From: Panax quinquefolius
Lineage: Eukaryota > Streptophyta > Magnoliopsida > Apiales > Araliaceae
DNA: 64,000 nucleotides
NCBI GenBank assembly: GCA_020205615.1
Contig: CM035170.1
Span: forward strand, 31,124,123 to 31,188,122
Direction: 5' to 3'
Part shown: positions 35,769 to 47,179 of the stretch, one piece after another
Layout: each line of letters begins with the position of its first letter
Position numbering within the stretch: the first letter of the stretch is position 1
The notes under the pieces: model-generated
What the model saw: only the letters and a program-made list of their open reading frames with translations
What the model was told of the DNA's origin: nothing
Databases searched by the model: none
Translations under genes and position numbers: made by a program

Positions 35769-36800
35769 AGCCAAGTTTGCCGAGTTGTCCCGATTTGCGT
35801 CCCACTTGGTTGATAATGAAGAGAGAATGAGCGGATGTTTTTAAGAGGTTTGAAGCGGAGATCGTCGATATCTTATTTTTCATAAATTGTGTTTGTATTC
35901 GGATGTTGTAAATAGGGCTCGATTAGTGGAGCGCGATAACGAGTCAATGCAACCAAAAGAAAAGCGGTAGGCAAAAATGATAATACCGGTGATACTTGAT
36001 CATCAAAGCGGTGACAATAAGCATGGAGGAATCAACATGCGAAAAATGGTAACCACTTGGTGGTAATCATGGTCAAAACAATAAGAATGGACATTTCAAG
36101 AAGAGGAGATTCAACAATGATGGAAAGGCGTCGGACCAAAGACCCGTTGTTAAGGAAGAAGAATGACCACCGGTCGTATATTTCAAATCTGGACGGGAGG
36201 TACACATCCGTCAAAGCATGTCTGTGACGCAATCAATTCAAAACGTGTTTTAATTGCGGAAGAGAAGGTCACCTAGCTCGATTTTGTCGTATGGTGAAGT
36301 CGAATTCCAATTTGGGATAGTGATGCCAAAGGATGTCCTGAAGACAAGCCAAAGCCGTGGTTTAAGAGAGAGCATTTTTTTTGTGACAAAGAACACGAAT
36401 AAAATTATCACGGGTATGTTAGTCATAAACTCTTGTGAAGTCTATCTGAGTGTTGAATCTGGGATTCTACTTACTCTTTTATTTCACCTAGTTGTGTTCA
36501 ATATTTGAAGTTAACTCTGGAGAAGTTAGACTTTGATATATCTGTTTAAACTCAGTTCGGAGAAACCTTCGTTACCTCCACTATTTATAAATCTTGTTCA
36601 AATCAACAATTTCACGTTACGTGTCGATCTTGTCTCTTTGAAAGTACTTGCCTTTGATGCGATTTTAGGAATCGATTGGTTAACTACTCATCATGCTCTT
36701 CGTAAGGTTGTTAGATTTCATATTCCTAACAAACCTGTTATGCAAATTCAAGTAACCAAACCACTAAAGTCAATCATTGTCATATCAAGCCATAAATAAA
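35769..36800 (+). pseudogene. gag end, zinc knuckle and protease, body 3
   Basis: The gag end continues out of frame to about 35960. The zinc knuckle CFNCGREGHLARFC is at 36246-36287 (C-x2-C-x4-H-x4-C, complete). The protease active-site region at about 36440-36490 reads SVESGILLTLLF in frame, so the DSG triad is damaged. The domain continues at 36533-36799 with LKVLAFDAILGIDWLTTHHALRKVV. Confidence 0.8.
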
Positions 36801-37658
36801 GAACCCCGATCCTTTCGTTGTTGACTTTCTTATGTGGAATGTACCGAAGCCAGACTTTCTGTAGGCGATGTCGTGAATGGCAAGTTGATAGGTATCAATG
36901 TGATGTACTATCCAAGTCTTGGAAGAGGGTCACAGTTTTGAATGATAAGTTTCCTGACGTATTCTTGAAGACTTCTTAGTCTACAAAACTTTCTAAAACC
37001 CTTAAATATTTTCTTCACCTAAAACGAACGTAACATGTGCCAAAGACGTTGGCTCGAGCTGTTAAAGATTATGATCGTACCATACCATCGTGGAAAAGCG
37101 AACGTGGTAGCTAACGCGTTGAGTAGAAGATCGTATGCGGTTACAAGTGCGAATATACGAACCCACGTGAATATAACGAATATACGATTAGAATCGACTT
37201 TAATCGAGAAAGTTAAAGTCGCTCAAGCTACATACTCAGAGCTGATGAATGTGAAGCAGATGGTTCAAGAGGGCATTATTCTAGAAGCAAGAATCGACGA
37301 AGAGATGAAATCTCAACCCTCGATTTAATTGACCCATTTAAAATACTCGATCGAGTAGGAACTGTGGCTTATAGACTCTTTTTATCGCCAAGTATGTTGC
37401 GTGTTCAGAACGTTTTTTTACGTATCGATGTTACGTAAATATGTGGACGACCCGAACCACATTATTAAATTAGAACTAAACGATATAGCAGAAGATTTAA
37501 CGTATGAGGAGATACGTGTTAAAATCTTAGATAAGAAGGATCGTATTCAACACTCACAGATTATACCTCAAGAATTAGAATATGAAATGAGGTCAAGGTA
37601 TCCTCACCTCTTCGACATACCAGGTACGTTCGTAAATTTTAAGGGCGAAATTTTATAA
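36801..37658 (+). pseudogene. RNase H end, linker and shortened chromodomain, body 3
   Basis: LKYFLHLK at 36998-37022 runs into QRRWLEL and ANVVANALSRRSYAVTSA (about 37095-37150), the end of RNase H. The linker KVKVAQATYSELMNVKQMVQE (37210-37270) and IDEE follow. A join then leads to the integrase tail FKILDRVGTVAYRL (about 37338-37375). The 85-residue frame 37401-37658 gives YVDDPNHIIKLELNDIAEDL and a chromodomain remnant, DKKDRIQHSQIIPQELEYEMRSRYPHLFDIPG. Compared with B1 this remnant lacks about 15 residues containing KVLWRN...EEMTW. Confidence 0.83.
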
Positions 37659-37668
37659 GGAGGGGAGA
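37657..37668 (+). promoter_or_regulatory. Polypurine tract, body 3
   Basis: AAGGAGGGGAGA directly before LTR4. Confidence 0.87.
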
Positions 37669-38398
37669 TTGTGAGACCCCAGATTTTATGAATAAAGATT
37701 TAATTTTCTCGAAATATTTTTTTTAATACTATGGTGTGGATTTGAGATAATGTTATATTTGTGGGTATTATTTATAAATTTTAAAAAGTATGTAAGTTGT
37801 TGTATAATACTCGATTGGTCGGGGAATATCCGTACGACGGTACAATCATTGGTGGACCTCGCAACGGAATTATTGTCGGATGGAGAAAACAGTAAAAATA
37901 TTTTTATGAGAATAATGGCGAAAGTTTTACCGTTAATACTGTTGAACTACTCGGTAGTAAAAAATACGATGTCTACGCATTAGGTTGCATAAGTAGTAAC
38001 CTGCGGTATTGATTATTGATGCTTATGTGATAAGTCACTCGGTTTTGTTTTATTGGTATTATTAATGTAATAATACGTAAAAGCTTTTATATAAAAATAG
38101 AATACTTTTATAAAGTTATTCATTTTATTAGGCTAATAGTAAAATATTTTTATATAAAAATGTAATACTTTTATAAAGTTATTTGTTTTGTTAGACAATA
38201 ATTAGAATAAATTATATTTTATTATGCATAGTGTTTGCATAGTAAAATCTTTTATAAAAATCTTTATTATTTATTAGATTATAAATAGAATATATTATAT
38301 TTTATTTAAAAGATTTTGCTTTAAATATGGACCGTCGATTAAAGTAAATCAATCTAGACCGCTCATGAGTTAATTACTATGCGATCCATTCCATTTTC

Positions 38399-38406
38399 TA
38401 TAAATA
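38399..38406 (+). promoter_or_regulatory. TATA box, LTR4
   Basis: TATAAATA with AAGCTCATTCCTTC following. If active, it would transcribe outward into element E. Confidence 0.6.
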
Positions 38407-39109
38407 AAGCTCATTCCTTCATTATTTCTTACGAATTCAATTTTGAACTCTACAGAGAGAGAAACTATAGAGAGAAAGAAGAAAAGTGTTCTCGCTTACT
38501 TCACTACTTATATATACATCCAAAGATCTTCTTCTTAAGGTAAGGAGTATTATTTTTTTGTTTTCATGAAGAGAACTTACATTATTCCATTCTTTATTAT
38601 TACTGTTGGAATAACTTTGTATCTTGGTGAAATACCTATACTTGGTGAAATTCTTCATTATTCCATTCTTTATTATTCTTTGGAATATCATGTATGCATG
38701 TGTTTTCGTGGACTGATTCCGCCTTTTATTACTCTGTTGGAATATCCTATCTCATGCGTTTCTACGGACTGACCGTTTATTATTATTTATTATTCTCGTT
38801 TCAATAACTATTATTATGTATTGAATAACTTTCGCATGCCCGGTGATTTCTTTTGTTATTCCATTCTTTATTATACTCAATGATTAAAGTTTTAACTTCT
38901 ATACTCCATGAAATTAGTGGAATATCCTTGATATTTGCGCTTCTTCATCCAAAGATTCTTTTCGAAATATTCTTCTAAGCATTCTTGAATTTTACTCTAC
39001 AAAGCAAAGATCATGTTGACAATTTGGGCGTTATTAGTTCTGAATAAATTAATTCTTGAACTTGTTTTATTGAATTCTTATATCATTGTCATCATCCTCA
39101 TGTTTATAT

Positions 39110-39430
39110 TTTTTTTTGAAAGTCATCCGTGGCGTATGTAGTGCATAGATGGACTTGGTATAATTATGACCGAGGATTATTGGTTGTAATCATGGCCCGT
39201 AATGTTACAAATGATGTGGAAAAAGTCCTCATTGGCCCGTAGTGCATTGATGGACGCTTTTGGTATGATTATGGCTATGGATTCTCTTTGGCCGTAGTGC
39301 AAAGATGAATTATTTTATGGCATGATCAGGACCGTTGATGAATACATGATTATCTTAAGCCGTAGTGCATGGATAATTCGTGGTCGTGATACTTAAAGAT
39401 TATCATCGGTAGTAGTGCGGGGTGATTCGA
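39110..39430 (+). repeat. Constant-loop hairpin array, LTR4
   Basis: Clear units: AAGTCATCC...AGATGGACTT (39117-39155), AAAAGTCCTCA...TGGACGCTTTT (about 39227-39260), ATTCTCTTTGG...CAAAGATGAAT (about 39280-39310), GATTATC...GGATAATTC (about 39348-39379). Each surrounds a core near GGCCGTAGTGC. Confidence 0.82.
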
Positions 39431-39983
39431 TGATGTGGATTATTTATTAAAATTTGAGTCCCAATGATAAAAGTGATGAAAAAACCTTTTAAATCATAAA
39501 AGATAGTAGATTTTATTCTCTACTTGACTCTTTTAATGGATTTCTTGTTCATCAGAAGTTAAACTTGATGTTTGTTATATTGTATCGCTTAAACACTCTG
39601 CTTTTAGGCTAATAATAATTTATTATGCATTATCTTAGTCATAATATTTCTTCTTTGGGCTAGTTGAGCTCAACCTTTCTTTCACTTTTTCTTCTTGAAA
39701 TGAGAATATAGTCGAACGAAGCCTGGGAACGGGAGTGATGGTCCTAGATGGTGCATTAGTAGTTCTCACTATTCTGTGAAATAGCGTGATAATAATTGTA
39801 ATGAGGACTCCTTTTGAGTTTGTATACTCTAGTAGTACAATATTTGTATTCAAACTCACGCTTTATGTTTTGTCGATTGTATTATGCATGATTTGTATTA
39901 TTAAGTTGTATTTGAATTACGTACCATGTATCTGGCACTCAAGATGGGTGATGTATACTTTATTTTGGGGGCGTCACATACAT

Positions 39984-40124
39984 GTTAGAGAACGATATAC
40001 TAGACAGACCCACTATGATAATTCTATGTGGAACATTATGCGAAGTGTCATTAGCAATTCTCATAGTGATAATGATATAATGGTCCTCCAACCTGAAATC
40101 ACTATATTTCTACACAGGAATTTA
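39984..40124 (+). mobile_element. Copia-like LTR E, second piece
   Basis: Sequence between the B array and LTR D. Removing both insertions, each with one copy of its duplication, joins it to 22187 on the left and 51906 on the right without a gap. No coding content. Confidence 0.6.
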
Positions 40125-41466
40125 TGTAACATTCTAGAATTTTTAGATGTAATATTAAATATTTATTGATTTATATAAATATTTAATGGATGTGATTATC
40201 ATTGAATAAATATTTGTTCAATTGATTTAATTTTTTTTGTTCAATTGATTTAATTTTGTTTAGTTAATTATTTATTTAATAAATAATTGATGAATTAAGG
40301 AAATTATTATTATATTGATATTTCAATTTAAATGATTAATTATTTGTATTGTGTTATGTGATTAAAGGATTTATTTAATTAATTGTGATTTGAATTAATT
40401 AAAATAAAAGGAAGGCTTGATTAAATATAGTGTGACAAATAACTATATTATAAGGAGTTATTAAAATAAATTAAAGTAGTTTAATTTATTTTTTAACAAA
40501 CAAGACTTAATATATTAATTCTTTAATATTTAAAGGGTTTTTGCCAAACAATCCTTATGGCTTTTGAGATTTCGGTTTATTTAAATAAAATAAAATAAGT
40601 AATATAATTAAAATAATAAATATAATATAATTATAACTTATACGTTATTTTTATATAACTGATATCCTAATAAGTATACGTATTAGTATTATATCAGTTT
40701 TATTTTTACGCATTCTAGTTAGTTGTCTAGTCTAAGCCTAAGAGAAGAAAACTAAGAAGTTCAGAGAAGAACTTGAGAGAGATTTGAGAGGAAACTAGTA
40801 AATGATCTTCACAACAATTCCAGTGATCGTAGCAAGAATTACACGCTAATTAAAGGTATGTTCACAACCTTAGAGTTATATATGTGTGTATATATATGTA
40901 TATGTATTTCACGGAAAGAATTCTTCTCATGTTCTGTAAATCTCATCTCTTCAAATTATTGTTAGATAATTGGTTACTTGTGATTATATGAGTATATAGT
41001 GATTAGAGATTACGTTTAAACGACAATTGTATGCTAAATTCGTTTGACAGTAGTAGAAATTTTTATCAGTGTTTATGTTCTTCATATAGTCTGAGTAAGT
41101 ACCACTTTTGAGGGTCAAATTGCAATTTAAACTGTAAATTGAGGCTTACATATGTTAGTTCAATGAGATATGAGTATAACGTAATTGGAATGAGGTAATT
41201 TGGACAAGAATTGAAATCACAGTGTTCAATTTTTTGAAGGAACTCTAAAATGGAGTTTTTGTTTGAAAACTTGAATTTGGAGAAATTAAAATAGTTTTAG
41301 TTAGTGTTAAATTGTGCTAATTGGTTGTAAATGTGAGCAATCATGTTTGTGATAGTAGTATATTTATTATACGTGTTAATATTACTGTCTATTGGGTGAA
41401 ATTTGTGTTTGTTGGGCTAAAGTCATTCTCTTCATAGCCTTCTCTTCGCTTTATCTAAACACCTAG

Positions 41467-41508
41467 TAGCAATTGCCAAATGTTATATAAAAACGGCAAG
41501 CATTGCTA
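41467..41508 (+). promoter_or_regulatory. TATA box inside a hairpin, LTR D
   Basis: TATATAAAA at 41484-41492 sits in the loop of an inverted repeat, TAGCAATTGCC (41467-41477) and GGCAAGCATTGCTA (41495-41508). The inner stem TTGCC/GGCAA and outer stem TAGCAA/TTGCTA both pair. This is the likely U3 promoter of family D. Confidence 0.5.
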
Positions 41509-41894
41509 CGGTCCCAAGCCTTTGTATGGTGCAGTTGGGCCATACCCTAGTTTGAGATTCTGACTTCTGCTATTACAGCAGACTTGGGAGAAACATCCTA
41601 GCATGGTCTGAAATTATGTTAGCATGTTAAATGAGTAATGTTAAGGTTAACATAACATAGTGAGTTGTGGTTAGTATGATCAAAGTTGCAAAAATGATTA
41701 GTAAATCAAAAACGCGTTATGTGGTAATTTAGTATACCTAACGAAAGTTAGACAAGTGTTGTGAAGTAAAACACTTAGAGTTTCTGAAATGTGAATGGTA
41801 ATGAACATGTTATGATATGGGTAGCATGTCTAATGGGTATTGTGGTTCTAAAATTATGTGTATGTGATCGTGAGTTTAATTTTATAGCTTACAC

Positions 41895-42060
41895 TCAAGG
41901 CAAGTTTTCTAACTCTACACACTTGTTGAGCTAGTTCGTTTATTACATTGTGCAAGTTCTAACTCTACACTTTTGTTGAGTTGGTTCTATTATTACATTG
42001 TGTAACTTCATTCTTTTGATTGAGAAAGCTTCTAAACCTATCTATTACATTGAGCATGTT
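41895..42060 (+). repeat. Tandem repeat with AACTC/GAGTT stems, LTR D
   Basis: Two to three units of about 55-60 bp: TCTAACTCTACACTTTTGTTGAG, then TTGGTTCTATTATTACATTGTG. The AACTC...GAGTT pairs form short stems. The units lie downstream of the TATA box. Confidence 0.6.
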
Positions 42061-43725
42061 TTAATTCTAAATTATTGGAATTCTAATCATTGTTGACCTA
42101 CTCTAACTTGTTTATAGTTAAACAAGTTTCTTTAGTTTAATCTTTTACAATGAATGTTCTTGAACCTTATTTCCTTATGTTGAATGGTTCAATCACTTTG
42201 TATATTTTATTACATGTGGAGTAAGCATTGTTTCCAGCACGCTATCAATTAATGCATGTTCGGTAACTAAAATTCTAATTTGACAAGATTATAGACCTAG
42301 CTTATTATTGTTCAAGCCAAGGTTTATCATTTCTTTATTTTGATCAATACTTATGTTCTCTAGTTATTTCAAGCATGAGTCTAGAATATAGTCAGTTCAC
42401 CTGTGATTCTCAAATGTTCTAAGTTATGTTGTTATTAAACAACTGTTGTATTATTCAAGCATTGTTGATTCAACTAGTTCCCTAGTTGATGATCATTAAT
42501 GTAAGACCCCGAAATTTTTTAAATAAAAAGGAATTTCCTTTATTTATTATTTTGAAATAGTAAGGGTTGATTTGATTAATGTGGATAGTTAAGGGTTAAA
42601 TACGCAAATATTTCAAAATAAGCAAGTGGTTATAAAATATTCATTTTTGTCGGGGAATATTCATTTGGTCGTGGAATATTAAATCGCTTGTCGGGAATAT
42701 TAAATGCGGCGCAGTAGCGACCATGTGGGGCCCCATAACTGAAAGCGATTGGATGAGGAAAAGCGACAAAGTTTGGGTGGTTATAAATAACGGCGTAATT
42801 ATTCACGAATTAAGACATTGTTGAATACCCGGTGGTTAAAATACGATGTCTGGCGTGGTTGCACGATAGCACGGCAGTATTGCCGCATTGTTGTTGAATT
42901 ATTGATCCTTACGTGAAGAAGCACTTACTCAATAATTATTACGATGAATTCTTGTTCAATAGTTCATTTTATTGATTCAATAATTGCTGCGTTGGTATTT
43001 TATATTATTCTTTGTTTCAATAATTGTCACTTTGCACAATATTTCCCATTATCGGATCAATAATTCATATTATTTGAATAATATTATTAGATAACATTAT
43101 TGGCAATGTCTAGAAAGTTACTGTCTAAGGAGAGGTTTGGTCACCTAATTGCGCTTGATGATGGAGAGATCCTTATTGGAAAGCCCCTCTTTCCTAAGAA
43201 CGGCACGGTTGTCATAATTGTGATTACGTAATATTATTTGTGAATAATTAATTATTGATTCATATGATAAGGAAATATTTATTTTATATGAATATAAATG
43301 ATGGATTTATTTATGTGGTTATTAATGAAGGAATTAATGTTGAGGTGTTTTATCGATTATTTTATCGGATTGGAGGTATTAAAAATCAAATCGGGGTTTT
43401 GAGATATATTGTGGGGTTATAATTTTTAATCCGTAGTTGGATCGTTGTAATTTTGGATATGTTATACATACATAAGTTGAGTATATGTCCACAAATTTTG
43501 AATCGATTAAAATGCACGAATGATTTGTTGTGAATTTTAAGAGGTGTCGGATTAGGAAATTAGGTTTATAATTGATTTTGGTGGAAAATTCTAGAATTGA
43601 GTGGGCCCCACTTGTGGTTGGTGAAGAAATGTGCTGAATTTTATTTCAAATGTGGTGGGTGGCAATAGTAGCGAGTAAAAGCCATCGGTGGCAGGTCAAA
43701 ATCTGCTTGACGTCTTAACATTTTC

Positions 43726-43733
43726 TATAAATA
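43726..43733 (+). promoter_or_regulatory. TATA box, element A 5' LTR
   Basis: TATAAATA followed by GAGGGCTAAGTTAGAATTG. It is the expected promoter of element A. Confidence 0.65.
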
Positions 43734-44436
43734 GAGGGCTAAGTTAGAATTGAAAATCACACGAAAACAAAGTTTTCTCTCTTTCTCTCTATATTATTGA
43801 GTGTATTTTGTGAGTATTTAGATACTTTGAGAGTTCTTTGTTCGATCTGAAGTTTCATTCGGCATCACTTAGATCTTTCCTTAGAAATCTTGATTCTTTG
43901 AGGTAAGGGATATTATTTTTTAAATCGTAATGATATTATTTCTTGATATCATTATCTTTGAAATGTTGATCTGAAGTTTTTATCAAATTTAGAACTTTTT
44001 CATGTCGGGTTACTATTCATGAGTTACTATTCACGAGTTACTATTCATGAGTTACTTATTCACGATTCTTATTCACGAGTACTATTCAATGAAGCGTGAA
44101 AATGTTTTTTGTGGAATTTCTATCTTTTGGTGTCGAGTTACTATTCACGTATCTGACCTTTATTCACGTATCTGACCTTTATTCACGAATCGGCTATTCA
44201 TAGAAAAATGAAAATTTTTCTTTTAAGTCCAAAATATCTATTTTGGATACTAGCTTTGATTGTATCCATGTTTTGATCATTCTTGAATTTTACACCACTA
44301 TGATTATTTTTGAGGTATTTTTGGACGTGGATAAAACCAAGTCAATCGAATCCTTAATCCTTGTCATTTTGTTTCCTTTGGATTCGTTTCTTTAAAAATA
44401 TTTTTCATCATCCTCGGTCTTAAATGATGATATTAT

Positions 44437-44770
44437 TGAATATCTTTGGCTGTAGTGCAAAGATGAATGATTTCTGAAGAATATCTTTGGCTGTAGTGCA
44501 AAGATGAGCAGTGTTTAAATAAACATGATGGATCGATGAATATCTTTGGCCTTTAGTGCAAAGATGAGCAGTGTTGAGATGAACATGACCGATTGATGAA
44601 TATCTTTGGCCTTTAGTGCAAAGATGAGCAGTGTTTAAATGAACATGACCGATGATGAATATCTTTAGCCTTTAGTGCAAAGATGAGCAGTGTTGAGATG
44701 AACATGATGGATTGATGAATATCTTTGGCCTATAGTGCAAAGATGAATATTTGATTTGAGATGAATATTG
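44437..44770 (+). repeat. 60-bp hairpin array, element A 5' LTR
   Basis: Six units of GAATATCTTTGGCCTTTAGTGCAAAGATGAGCAGTG type, each with the ATCTTTG/CAAAGAT stem. The same unit number and order occur at about 50261-50595 and 1465-1800. Confidence 0.85.
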
Positions 44771-45292
44771 ATTGATGTTACGAGGATAAAATATTGATGA
44801 TGAACCGTTAAATTCATAGATTATAGTAGATTTCATTCTCTACGTAACTCTTATGAATTATTATTTCATTGCGAATATTGATCCGAAACTTGTTGTACAT
44901 TGTATTCTATCGATTTTTCCTGTTGGAGACTAACGATAATTTGTTGTATATTATCTTAGTCATAACATTCTTTTCTGGGCTAGTTGAGCTCACCCTTTTC
45001 CTTGTTGTTCCATTTTTCTTCTCAGGAGGCGAGAATGTAGCGAGTACTAGTCGGGGTATGGAATGAAGGTTCTAGAGAGAGTTGTTTAGTAGTCCTCACC
45101 ATTATTGTAAAATAATGTATCAATAAATGTGATGAGGATTTATTTGAGTATAAATATTGTCTAGAAGATAATATTTGTATTTAAACTCACAGTTTTATTG
45201 TTGTGATAATAAAGTTGTAGTTGTTTCTGTACCATGTATTTGGCGACTCAGAATGGGTTGGATGGAATGGACCTATTTTGGGGTCGTCACGG

Positions 45293-45304
45293 TTATTATC
45301 GAGC
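45293..45304 (+). promoter_or_regulatory. Degenerate primer binding site, element A
   Basis: TTATTATCGAGC lies where TGGTATCAGAGC is expected, immediately after the LTR. GAGCTTAGGGATATGATC follows, as in family B. The mismatches include the CAG position. Confidence 0.65.
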
Positions 45305-45449
45305 TTAGGGATATGATCTCTGGCGGAGATCGGGGAATAGAACTAGGAGGGAGGCAGAGTAAATCCTTTGCTAGTGTGTCCTACCTAAGCTTATTTGTTA
45401 GTTGGTCGATATATAGGGATATTATGTGATTGATTTCCTTAATTAACCC

Positions 45450-46200
45450 TTGTTTTATGATGATGGTGAGAATGTCGATGAGAATATTAATAGTGGTGTA
45501 AATGAGGCCGTGGAGATGCACATACTTAACAACGAGGAGAGCGTGCAACAGTGGCAATGTACCTCTGTGAATAACACCACCGAAAGCGATGATGATGAGC
45601 GAGGGATGTTTAGAAGCTTTTTGCGATTCATGCAAAATCGAGGCGAGGAGACTCGTGTTCAAAATACTGAGGAGAGATGATAGCAATTCACGGGTGGTCA
45701 TAGCTAAGCGATTCAAGAGTTGGGACCACGAGTGCAGGAAAGCGAGATCCGATCATGGGCGGAAACATGGGTCAAGCAAATTACCAAGATATTCGATGTC
45801 TTGGGATGCGGAGGAACGAAGGTTCCATTCGCCACCTTTATGTTAAAGTGGCGAGGCGATTCTTGGTGGGAATCACGTGAGCGTACCCATCATTACTTTC
45901 GGCATGTCGTGGGAGACGTTTGAAAAGTTCAATGACAAGTACTTCCACGAAAGTATTAAATCGTATGAAGGAAGTGGAGTTTATTAGATTGGGCGAGAAT
46001 AACATGGCGGTGTCGATGCGAGGCGAAGTTTGCGGAGTTATCGAGTTTTGCACCTCATTTGGTGGAGAATGAGGAGCGTATGACGCGGATGTTTACGAGA
46101 GGTTTGAAACTGGCATACGTCGATATCTCATTTCTCATAAATTTTCTCTCTATTCGGATGTTATAAATGAGGCTCGATTGTTAGAAGCGAGATAACGAGT
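45450..46200 (+). pseudogene. gag, element A (frameshifted)
   Basis: The frame 45450-45680 gives an Asp/Glu/Asn-rich N terminus ending FRSFLRFMQNRGEE. The frame 45720-45923 gives WAETWVKQITKIFDVLGC and KVPFATFMLKWRGDSWWES, the core gag motifs with the WW pair present. Later parts (SRFAPHLVENEERMT-like, about 46035-46085) are readable only with frame changes. It is homologous to, but clearly distinct from, the family B gag. Confidence 0.8.
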
Positions 46201-46489
46201 ACGTTCAACCGAGGGACCATAACGAGGATCATACCAAAGATAGCGATCATCGAAATAACGATAACCGGTGGAGAAAGAAGAATACGGACAAAGGCGGTAA
46301 CCACTCGGTGGTAATCGTGGCCATGAAAATAGAAGAAGCGAGTTGGGAGGAGATTTTAAAAGAGGAGATTCAACAACGACCATGTGAAGAAGGCGTCGGC
46401 GGTAGGTGTGGCAATCGGTTCCAAGGAGGAGAAAGACCATCGGTCGTATGTTACAAATCTGGGAAGAGGGACATATCATTGGCGCCCTG

Positions 46490-47090
46490 ACAGTTTAAGG
46501 TATGCTATAATTGTGGAAAAGAAGGACATATCGCTCGAGATTATGCGATATCGAAACCTAGTCTTTGGAAGGCGGTGACTCGAAAGGATGTCCTAGGAAA
46601 GTCAAAGTCAACGATTCACGGAAGAAGCGTTTGTCGTGATGGGGTCAAAATCTGAGGAACCCGAGCGAAGTTAGCAGGTTAGTTAATTATAAATTCTTGC
46701 GAAGTTTATACCTTACTAGAATCTGGGTTCTACCCATTCTTTTATCTCTCTTGCTTGCGCTCAACGTTTGAACTTGACTACGGAGAAATTAGACTTTGAC
46801 CTATTTATGGAGACTCCGTTAGGAGAAACTTTCATTACATCCGTTGTTTAAAAAAAAAAAATCTTGCTTGATTCAAGTTGGCACTATCACATTACCTGTT
46901 AACCTTATTTCTATAGAGATATTTGCTTTTGATGTGATTTTAAGGTTAACTACTCATCGTGCCAAATTGATTGCTTTTGTAAGGTTGTTAGTTTTCATAT
47001 TCTTAAGCAACTTTGTTATTGAATTCAAACAATCAAACCATTGTAGTCAAACATTTTCAATTAAGCCATGAAGTCGTTCGTTTATTACGG
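46490..47090 (+). pseudogene. Zinc knuckle and protease remnant, element A
   Basis: CYNCGKEGHIARDY at about 46503-46544 is a zinc knuckle whose last Cys reads Tyr. Protease remnants follow: SGFYPFFYLSCL-like from about 46718 (active-site region lost) and IFAFDVILRLTTHRAKLIAF near 46918-46970, in which LGIDW has been deleted. Confidence 0.7.
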
Positions 47091-47179
47091 ATGTCAAATT
47101 TTCTTAGTCCATGTTATGGATTTGAATAAAGACACGTCGATTTGAATAATATTCTGTTTGTTATTGATTTTTCTGGCGT

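Larger units (their letters stand above)
22188..39978 (+). mobile_element. B array: four LTRs and three internal bodies in one insertion
   Basis: The order is LTR1 22188-24540, body 1, LTR2 27252-29797, body 2, LTR3 32520-35074, body 3, LTR4 37670-39978. The outermost ends are TGTGAGACCCC and GGGGGCGTCACA, flanked by one 5-bp duplication, TACAT, at 22183-22187 and 39979-39983. A single duplication around the whole shows one original insertion followed by expansion, most simply by unequal crossing-over between LTRs. All bodies (2.6-2.7 kb) lack RT and the integrase core. Bodies 1 and 2 keep primer sites; body 3 has lost its own. Confidence 0.92.
37670..39978 (+). mobile_element. LTR4 of B array
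   Basis: 2309 bp, ending GGGGGCGTCACA at the duplication TACAT. TATA box at 38399-38406; palindrome arrays at about 38570-38880 and 39110-39430. No gene. Confidence 0.92.
40125..42499 (+). mobile_element. Solo LTR D, first piece
   Basis: Starts TGTAACATTCTAG after ATTTA (40120-40124). Its other end is GGGGGTGTCACA at 51900, followed by ATTTA (51901-51905). The LTR is about 3.17 kb once element A (42500-51110) is removed. No internal domain is attached, so it is a solo LTR. Palindromes occur at 40657-40699 (AACTGATA...TATCAGTT) and 41467-41508; a tandem unit with AACTCTACAC is at about 41895-42060. No gene. Confidence 0.85.
42500..45290 (+). mobile_element. 5' LTR of element A
   Basis: About 2791 bp. 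TATA box at 43726-43733. Palindrome AATGATATTATTTCTTGATATCATT near 43929. GTTACTATTCAC-type short repeats at about 44005-44090; 60-bp hairpin array at about 44437-44770. No gene. Confidence 0.94.
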
